The notes below the pieces were generated by a model. The model saw only the letters and a program-made list of their open reading frames with translations. It ran no database searches and was not told the origin of the DNA. The position numbers and the translations under genes are program-made. Shown here piece after piece: positions 59,443-64,000 of a stretch of 64,000 nucleotides of DNA. Source of the DNA: CALXXL01 sp034926605 (lineage in GTDB: Bacteria > Verrucomicrobiota > Lentisphaeria > Victivallales > Victivallaceae); the NCBI GenBank assembly GCA_034926605.1, contig JAYFQV010000008.1, positions 1 through 64,000 of the forward strand, written 5' to 3'. Position 1 is the stretch's first letter. Every line of letters begins with the position of its first letter.

Positions 59443-60540
59443 ATGCCAGAAAATCACGACTATCAGATTTATGACGGCCTGGCGCTCGGCGCGGAGGCCG
59501 CGCTGGAAAGCGTCGACGGCGTGCCGCGGGCGTGGCGGCTGCTGCGGGTTGGCGCGAATGCGCTGGAGATATCCGGCAAGAAACTGACGCTGACGTTGAG
59601 CGCGGAAAATATCGCCCAAATCGTAGACCGCTATAAGGCGCGGGGCGAAAAAATCCCGCTGGACAGCCGCCACACGCTGTACCTGGCGGCCGAGAAGTTC
59701 AGCGTGGACGAGGCGGCGGTGGCCAAGCTGCTGCCCCACGGCACCGCCACGCTGGGTTATGCCGACCTGGAGGCGCGCGCCGATGGCCTGTGGGTGGCCA
59801 ATGCGGAATTCATCCCGCTGGCGGCCGAGATCGTCAAGGCCGGGATTTTTAAGTATTTCTCGCCCGTCGTCCGCGGGCTGAATGACGGCAATCTGCGCGT
59901 CACCTCGGTGGCGCTCGACAACGTGCCGGCGCTCAATAAACTGGAGGCGATCGCGGCGAGTGCCGAGCGTCTCGTTAACCCTAAACAGGAGGTCAAGATG
60001 ACCAAAGTGGAAGAGGCGCTTGCAAAGCTCCTCGGAAAAAAAGACGCGCTCGCCCTCGGCGGCGAGACCGATGACGCCGCGCTGGCGGCCGAGATCAACG
60101 CGAAAGGCGCCGATCTGCAGGGTAAGACCGAGCTGATCGCCGTGCTCAAGGAGGTGCTTCAGCTGCCGGACACGATGCTGCCGGCCGATCTGCGCACCAA
60201 ACTCCAGACGCTGGTGGACACCGCCGCCAGCGCCCCGCAGCTGGCGGCCAAGGCCGAGACTGCGGCGTTGTCCGCCGAACGCACCCGCGGCCTTGCCGAG
60301 GGAAAACTCACCAACGCGATGCTCGAAACTGAGCCGTGGAAATCGTTCACGTCCGCCGCGATGTCGGCATATCTTTCCACCGCCCCCGTTGTGGTGCCGG
60401 TAGGTTCCGGCGGCGCCGCGGAAGCGCAGAAGCGCGACAATGCGGTCGCGCTTTCGGCGGAAGCATCCAAAATTTTTGACGTACTCGGTCTTACCGGCGA
60501 CGTCCGTAAAAAGGCCGAGGAGGGCCTGAAGAATGGCTAG
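59443..60540 (+). CDS. Mu gpI-like protease/scaffold
   Basis: The 365-residue protein from ATG 59443 has a protease-like first half (IPLDSRHTLYLAAE, GTATLGYADLEARADGLWV, FSPVVRGL) and an Ala/Lys/Glu-rich scaffold-like second half. In Mu, gene I encodes the maturation protease and a nested start (Z) encodes the scaffold alone; here ATG 60000, preceded by AGGAGG, would give such a short form. The upstream ribosome site at 59443 is weak and an earlier start (59266) would run through the stem structure. Confidence 0.8.
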   Translation: MPENHDYQIYDGLALGAEAALESVDGVPRAWRLLRVGANALEISGKKLTLTLSAENIAQIVDRYKARGEKIPLDSRHTLYLAAEKFSVDEAAVAKLLPHGTATLGYADLEARADGLWVANAEFIPLAAEIVKAGIFKYFSPVVRGLNDGNLRVTSVALDNVPALNKLEAIAASAERLVNPKQEVKMTKVEEALAKLLGKKDALALGGETDDAALAAEINAKGADLQGKTELIAVLKEVLQLPDTMLPADLRTKLQTLVDTAASAPQLAAKAETAALSAERTRGLAEGKLTNAMLETEPWKSFTSAAMSAYLSTAPVVVPVGSGGAAEAQKRDNAVALSAEASKIFDVLGLTGDVRKKAEEGLKNG

Positions 60541-60919
60541 TCTAACCGCACCCCGCAATACTCCGGCGCTTGCCGGTTCCCGCGTCCGCGAACTCACCGC
60601 GGGCGAAACCATCTATGCCGGCGGCATCGTATCTGTCAAGGCCGCGGACGGCCTGGTCTACCAGGCTACCGACGCGGAAGGCTACAGTATCCTTGGCCGC
60701 GCCGGGAATACCGTCGATTCCGGTGGTGTCGTGGTCGTCGAGCGCGGCATTTTCCTGCTCGATAACGATGTCACTTCCGGCGCCACTATCACCGCGCAGC
60801 ACATCGGCTCCGGCTGCTGGGTCAAGGATGACCATACCGTCACCGTCGCCAGCGGCACCCTGCTGCTGGGTACCGTCTGGGATGTCAATGACGACGGCGT
60901 GTTCGTCGAGATCAACTAA
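60533..60919 (+). CDS. Head decoration-like protein
   Basis: The 128-residue, Gly/Val/Thr-rich beta protein (GETIYAGGIVSVKAADGLVYQ; VVVERGIFLLDND) looks like DUF2190/decoration proteins that sit on the shell. It overlaps the protease stop by eight nt and precedes the major head gene by 12 nt. Confidence 0.72.
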   Translation: MASLTAPRNTPALAGSRVRELTAGETIYAGGIVSVKAADGLVYQATDAEGYSILGRAGNTVDSGGVVVVERGIFLLDNDVTSGATITAQHIGSGCWVKDDHTVTVASGTLLLGTVWDVNDDGVFVEIN

Positions 60920-60931
60920 GAGAGGCTAAAA

Positions 60932-61831
60932 ATGGAAATCAATCGTGCAACGCTGAATGCGTTCTTTGTTGGGATGCGCGCCCTGTTTGACGAGGCCGCC
61001 GCCGGCGCGAGTACCGACTATCTCAAGTTCACCACCGAGATCTCGTCCTCCACTGCGATCGAGATTTTCCGATTCCTCCAGCGTTTTGGCGGAATGCGGG
61101 AATGGGTCGGCGAGCGCGTGATCAACAACTTCGCCTCGGGTAAGCTCGATGTCGTCAATCGCGATTTTGAGGATACCGTGGCGGTCGCCCGAAACGATTA
61201 TGAGGATGACCTCCTCGCTCAGTACGCCGCCGCGATTCGGACTATGGGTCAGGGCTCCAAGGAGCTTTGGCGTGATCTGGCGGTGGAGGCGCTGGTCAAT
61301 GGCGCCGCCGCGGTGTGGCTTGACGGCTTGAACTTCTTTTCCACCGCTCGTAAGTACGGAAAAAACACTATCAACAACAAGGGCACTGCCGCGCTGTCGG
61401 CCGCGGCCTATAAGTCCGCCCGGGCCACGATGTTCAAGTATAAGGACGCCACCGGCAAGAACGGTAAGGTTCGGCCGACGCTGTTGCTGGTGGGGCCGGA
61501 TAATGAGGATGTCGCGTTCGGCGTGCTCCAAAATGAGCTTACCCTCAATATTGCCAACGGCACCACCGCAACCGCCGCCAAAAACCCGTGGGCCGGCAAA
61601 AGCGAGTACCTTGTGCTGCCGGAACTCGGGAGCGAATGGTTTCTGCTTGACAACACCCGCCCGACCAAGCCGATCATTGTGCAAAAGCGCCGGGAGCCCG
61701 TGCTGGTCGCCAAAGACCAGCCCACCGACGACAATGTTTTCTTCAAAAAAGAATACATCTACGGCTGCGACGGGCGCGGCGCCGCGTTTTTGTCGCTGCC
61801 TCATCTGATCTATGGCAGTTTTCCGGCGTAG
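60932..61831 (+). CDS. Major head protein (Mu gpT-like)
   Basis: The 299-residue protein has the gpT pattern: an N-terminal TLNAFFVGMRALFDEA, FLQRFGGMREWVGERVINN, the long helix FEDTVAVARNDYEDD, and a beta-rich C-terminus with PTLLLVGPDNE and the final FLSLPHLIYGSF-like end. GAGAGG precedes the ATG. It forms the capsid shell. Confidence 0.94.
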   Translation: MEINRATLNAFFVGMRALFDEAAAGASTDYLKFTTEISSSTAIEIFRFLQRFGGMREWVGERVINNFASGKLDVVNRDFEDTVAVARNDYEDDLLAQYAAAIRTMGQGSKELWRDLAVEALVNGAAAVWLDGLNFFSTARKYGKNTINNKGTAALSAAAYKSARATMFKYKDATGKNGKVRPTLLLVGPDNEDVAFGVLQNELTLNIANGTTATAAKNPWAGKSEYLVLPELGSEWFLLDNTRPTKPIIVQKRREPVLVAKDQPTDDNVFFKKEYIYGCDGRGAAFLSLPHLIYGSFPA

Positions 61832-61838
61832 GTGAGCG

Positions 61839-62255
61839 ATGGCGCAGGTATACGCTACGATTGATGAGCTGCGCGGCCGGATCGGAAAGGAGATATACGA
61901 GCAGCTCTATGGCTCTGCGTCCGATGCCGGAGAAGCGGCGGCGGCTGATCTTGAGGCCGCCGCCGGCGAAGTGGATGCGTATCTCGGGCGGCGCTATGTG
62001 GTGCCGGTGGTAACCGTCCGCGCCGGTCTTGCCAAAGACCTGGCGTTGACGCTGGCGGAGGAGCGCGCCTGGGCGCGTGCCTCCGACAACGAGCTTCCCG
62101 CGTCCGTTACCCGTCGCGTCGATCACGCCCGGGACATGCTTGGCAAGTTCGCTGCCGGTACTCTCAGGCTGTACGGCGAGGCCGAACAGTCCGGCGTGGT
62201 TGCCATTGCCGGCGACCCGCCGTTGATGACCCGCGAGGGCCTCAAGGGGTACTGA
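61839..62255 (+). CDS. DUF1320 protein (Mu gp36-like)
   Basis: The 138-residue protein begins YATIDELRGRIG and has DAYLGRRYVVPV with a helical rest, the DUF1320 pattern. It is likely a head-tail connector or completion protein. It lies directly between the major head gene and the virion morphogenesis gene. Confidence 0.88.
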   Translation: MAQVYATIDELRGRIGKEIYEQLYGSASDAGEAAAADLEAAAGEVDAYLGRRYVVPVVTVRAGLAKDLALTLAEERAWARASDNELPASVTRRVDHARDMLGKFAAGTLRLYGEAEQSGVVAIAGDPPLMTREGLKGY

Positions 62256-62256
62256 C

Positions 62257-62784
62257 ATGGACACCCCCGAGGCGCTCGAAAAGCTGATCGCCTCGCTCGA
62301 CAATCGCGCCGCGTTCGTCGCCCAATGGGCGGCGCGCTCGGCTACGGTGGTCAGAGCCAGAGCCCGGGCCAAACACCCGGGCTCTGAACTTTGGGGCGGT
62401 ACGATTCCCGGCGCGGTGGTGGTCAACCACTCCGGCGAGCAGGCCGAGGTGGGGATGGATATGGCCAGCAAGGGCGGCCAGATCGCCGCGCACAAGGAGC
62501 ATGGCGGCACTATCCGTGCCCGCCGCGGCAAATATCTCGCCATACCGCTGATCGCCGCCGCCGCCGGCAAATCCCCGCGGACGTTTTTCGACATGCGGGA
62601 TACGGTTTTCCGCAAGACCCGCCGCGGCGGGGTGCTCGGCTGGATGGACGGCGAGCAGTTCCGGGCGGTATTCGCGCTGGTGCCATCCGTCGACCAAAAG
62701 GCCGAGCCGTGGTGGCCGGCCGATGATGAGTTTGCCGCCCTTGGTGAGCGGATTGCTAAAACCTTTTTTACCGGAGGTGCGTAA
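62257..62784 (+). CDS. Virion morphogenesis protein (Mu gpG/HK97 gp10-like)
   Basis: The 175-residue protein has a helical start and the typical AAHKEHGGTIRARRGKYLAIPL beta part (HGG, then KYLAIP). Such proteins join head and tail or shape the tail end. One nt after DUF1320; its stop overlaps the next ATG (ATG within GTAATG). Confidence 0.8.
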   Translation: MDTPEALEKLIASLDNRAAFVAQWAARSATVVRARARAKHPGSELWGGTIPGAVVVNHSGEQAEVGMDMASKGGQIAAHKEHGGTIRARRGKYLAIPLIAAAAGKSPRTFFDMRDTVFRKTRRGGVLGWMDGEQFRAVFALVPSVDQKAEPWWPADDEFAALGERIAKTFFTGGA

Positions 62785-63245
62785 TGTCGCGCTTTATCGA
62801 GCTGGAGGAGGTGGCGGCGGAAATCAAAAGCCGGCTCACCCGGACCGGCGCTTTTGACGCGGTCGAATACGCCGCGGCCGACTCATTCGAACAGGTGGCG
62901 GAAAAAGTCAAAGTCATGCTGGCACAGAAAAAAGCGGTCATTTTGATCGGCCGGATGGAGTACCAGAAATCCTGTTTAGTCCGCAAGTACACGATCGGCG
63001 TGGTGGTCTCCGCCCCGTTCCGGGCGACGATCGAAACCAAGGCCGACGCGGTATGGGCGTGCGCCTACGCGGCCGCCCGGCAGTTCATGCCGGTTTTCTC
63101 CAAAACCGCCGCGCCGGTCATGCCGGAGTGGCGAACCATTGGCTTTGAGTTGCAAAACTGGGCGCCGATCAATCTCGACGCGAAAAATTCAAGTATAATT
63201 CTAGAGATCGAGGCGGTCGAAAAGGCGGCCTACGACAAGGAGTAA
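62784..63245 (+). CDS. DUF1834-like protein (Mu gp37-like)
   Basis: The 153-residue protein has a first domain with FDAVEYAAADSFEQVAEKV and KKAVILIGRM, then a C-terminal ILEIEAVEKA strand, resembling gp37 tail-end completion proteins. It overlaps the previous stop by one nt. Assignment rests on order and size as well as sequence. Confidence 0.78.
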   Translation: MSRFIELEEVAAEIKSRLTRTGAFDAVEYAAADSFEQVAEKVKVMLAQKKAVILIGRMEYQKSCLVRKYTIGVVVSAPFRATIETKADAVWACAYAAARQFMPVFSKTAAPVMPEWRTIGFELQNWAPINLDAKNSSIILEIEAVEKAAYDKE

Positions 63246-63248
63246 GAT

Positions 63249-63632
63249 ATGGCAGACGATGTAGTCGTAAACGGCGCGGCGGTGCTCGCGTTCGGCACGG
63301 CCAGCGCCTCGATTGGCGTCTATGAGTCGGTGACCGACGCCGAGGAGGCGGAAAAGAAAGTAGTCACCAACCACCTGGGCCAGACGATCACGGTGATCCA
63401 CTACGATCACCGCCGGAAGGTCTCCGGCGAGCTTACGCCGCTGGCGGCCGCGTCCGGAGCTTTCCCGGTGGATTCCGGCATGATTATCGGCCAGAAGCTG
63501 GCCCTGCCCACCATGCAGGGCCAGACGGTCGAGATCATCATCGACGCCGCCAGCAAGAAATACGCGAAAGGCGATATACTGACATGGTCGGTCGAGGGGT
63601 ACTACTACCCCGCGATCAGCGTAACCCCCTAA
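63249..63632 (+). CDS. Probable tail protein
   Basis: The 127-residue protein is beta-rich: TITVIHYDHRRKVSGELTPL and GDILTWSVEGYYYP, the style of small tail-tube-like proteins. A tail sheath gene, which would be about three times as long, is not at this place, so the tail may be of siphovirus type as in B3/D3112 phages; this is inference. Confidence 0.6.
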   Translation: MADDVVVNGAAVLAFGTASASIGVYESVTDAEEAEKKVVTNHLGQTITVIHYDHRRKVSGELTPLAAASGAFPVDSGMIIGQKLALPTMQGQTVEIIIDAASKKYAKGDILTWSVEGYYYPAISVTP

Positions 63633-63651
63633 GAAAAGGAGACAGGGTAAA

Positions 63652-64000
63652 ATGGCAACGATTCCCCAGGTTCCGGACGCGATCAAGGATCAGATGGCCA
63701 CTGTTGAGGCGGCGCGCAGCCGTCAGGCGGTGGGCGCCGAGGCGGCAAGCGATTACGAGATGATCGACGGGATTAAGTTTTTTAAGCCGACCTTCGCCCA
63801 CACGTGGTTTGTCCAGCGTGTCGCGGCGATGCCGGTCAGTGATCCGTCCCTCTCCGACTTCGGTGTAATCGTTACCGCTTCGCTGCTGATGGATTCTGTC
63901 GCCGTTCGTAACGAGGTGATACCGCTGGCAGATGACCGCCAAAAACTGGCAACCTGGGCTTATGGCATGCTGATCCAGTTCAGCGTGGAGTTGGATACCG
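63652..64000 (+). CDS. Partial phage structural or tail protein (runs off the window)
   Basis: The first 116 residues from ATG 63652 are seen; AGGAG lies about ten nt upstream. ATIPQVPDAIKDQMATVEAA and DYEMIDGIKFFKPTFAHTWF are distinctive but not recognised; the segment is helical. Position after the probable tail tube gene suggests a tail assembly chaperone. Confidence 0.65.
   Translation, partial: MATIPQVPDAIKDQMATVEAARSRQAVGAEAASDYEMIDGIKFFKPTFAHTWFVQRVAAMPVSDPSLSDFGVIVTASLLMDSVAVRNEVIPLADDRQKLATWAYGMLIQFSVELDT

Larger units (their letters stand above)
41200..64000. mobile_element. Mu-like transposable prophage, left ~23 kb (right end beyond window)
   Basis: A DDE transposase with MuB-like ATPase, Gam-like and GemA-like proteins, and Mu-ordered head genes (DUF2730, DUF3486, terminase, DUF935, F-like, protease I, gpT-like, DUF1320, DUF1834) establish a Mu-type phage. 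Repeated motifs at 41.22-41.29 kb suggest one end; the exact terminus and target duplication cannot be placed. Unlike Mu, the early block runs leftward toward the end and the late block runs rightward, with the repressor between. It separates the NRPS operon from whatever host DNA lies to the right. All genes seen look intact. Confidence 0.9.

Overview
The window joins about 41 kb of bacterial chromosome to the first ~23 kb of a Mu-like transposable prophage that runs off the right edge. The host looks like a strict or near-strict anaerobe with an outer membrane. Evidence is a hybrid cluster protein, ThiH-type thiamine synthesis, a biotin synthase with oxygen-sensitive-type residues, a GT9 heptosyltransferase-like enzyme, lipoproteins, and a giant AIDA-like repeat protein. 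The whole set resembles Lentisphaerota/Verrucomicrobiota gut bacteria; that placement is my inference, with no marker gene to prove it. Most genes are GC-rich; the extreme left (1-1120) and the prophage repressor region (51.1-52.5 kb) are clearly AT-richer.

Left chromosome. A 1950-residue RHS protein (731-6583, minus) has an AT-rich, Cys-rich C-terminal tip followed by two small genes on the same strand, the layout of a polymorphic toxin with candidate immunity genes. Next comes a nitrosative/redox stress cluster: TetR regulator, ferredoxin-like protein, hcp, with inverted repeats before the first two genes and a terminator after hcp. A promoter then leads into a ~400-nt GC-rich interval with nested long-range pairings, a candidate structured RNA. 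After that: a lipoprotein, a small membrane protein, a LysR gene divergent from a MarC gene, a second MarC gene, a 1481-residue strand-loop-strand repeat protein, two tandem AraC regulators, a PglK-like ABC flippase with a GT9 glycosyltransferase, a nitroreductase, RidA and an EamA transporter.

Sulfur/cofactor operon (26.5-33.6 kb). cysK, metY, nadA, bioB, thiS, thiF, thiG and thiH are closely spaced on the plus strand. A 13-codon reading frame with three consecutive Cys codons and a strong Shine-Dalgarno lies just before cysK, suggesting cysteine-responsive control. thiF carries an in-frame TGA. BioB lacks two of the four ligands of the classical [2Fe-2S] cluster. Converging on thiH is a 2415-residue NRPS (A-T-C-formyltransferase-partial C-A-T-TE), apparently the second or third gene of a small operon.

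Prophage (from about 41.2 kb). Repeated short motifs near 41.22-41.29 kb look like one transposase-binding end. The early genes run leftward from a control region at 51.1-51.3 kb: two Xre/Cro-like regulators, hypothetical genes, a Gam-like protein, MuA-like DDE transposase, MuB-like ATPase, GemA-like protein and a DNA methyltransferase. The repressor runs rightward with a membrane zinc-ribbon cargo gene; a lipoprotein nuclease lies opposite. From 53.7 kb the head genes run rightward in Mu order: DUF2730, DUF3486, terminase, DUF935 portal, head morphogenesis, protease/scaffold, decoration, major head, DUF1320, virion morphogenesis, DUF1834, then tail genes. Five copies of a 19-bp palindrome lie within early genes in different reading frames.
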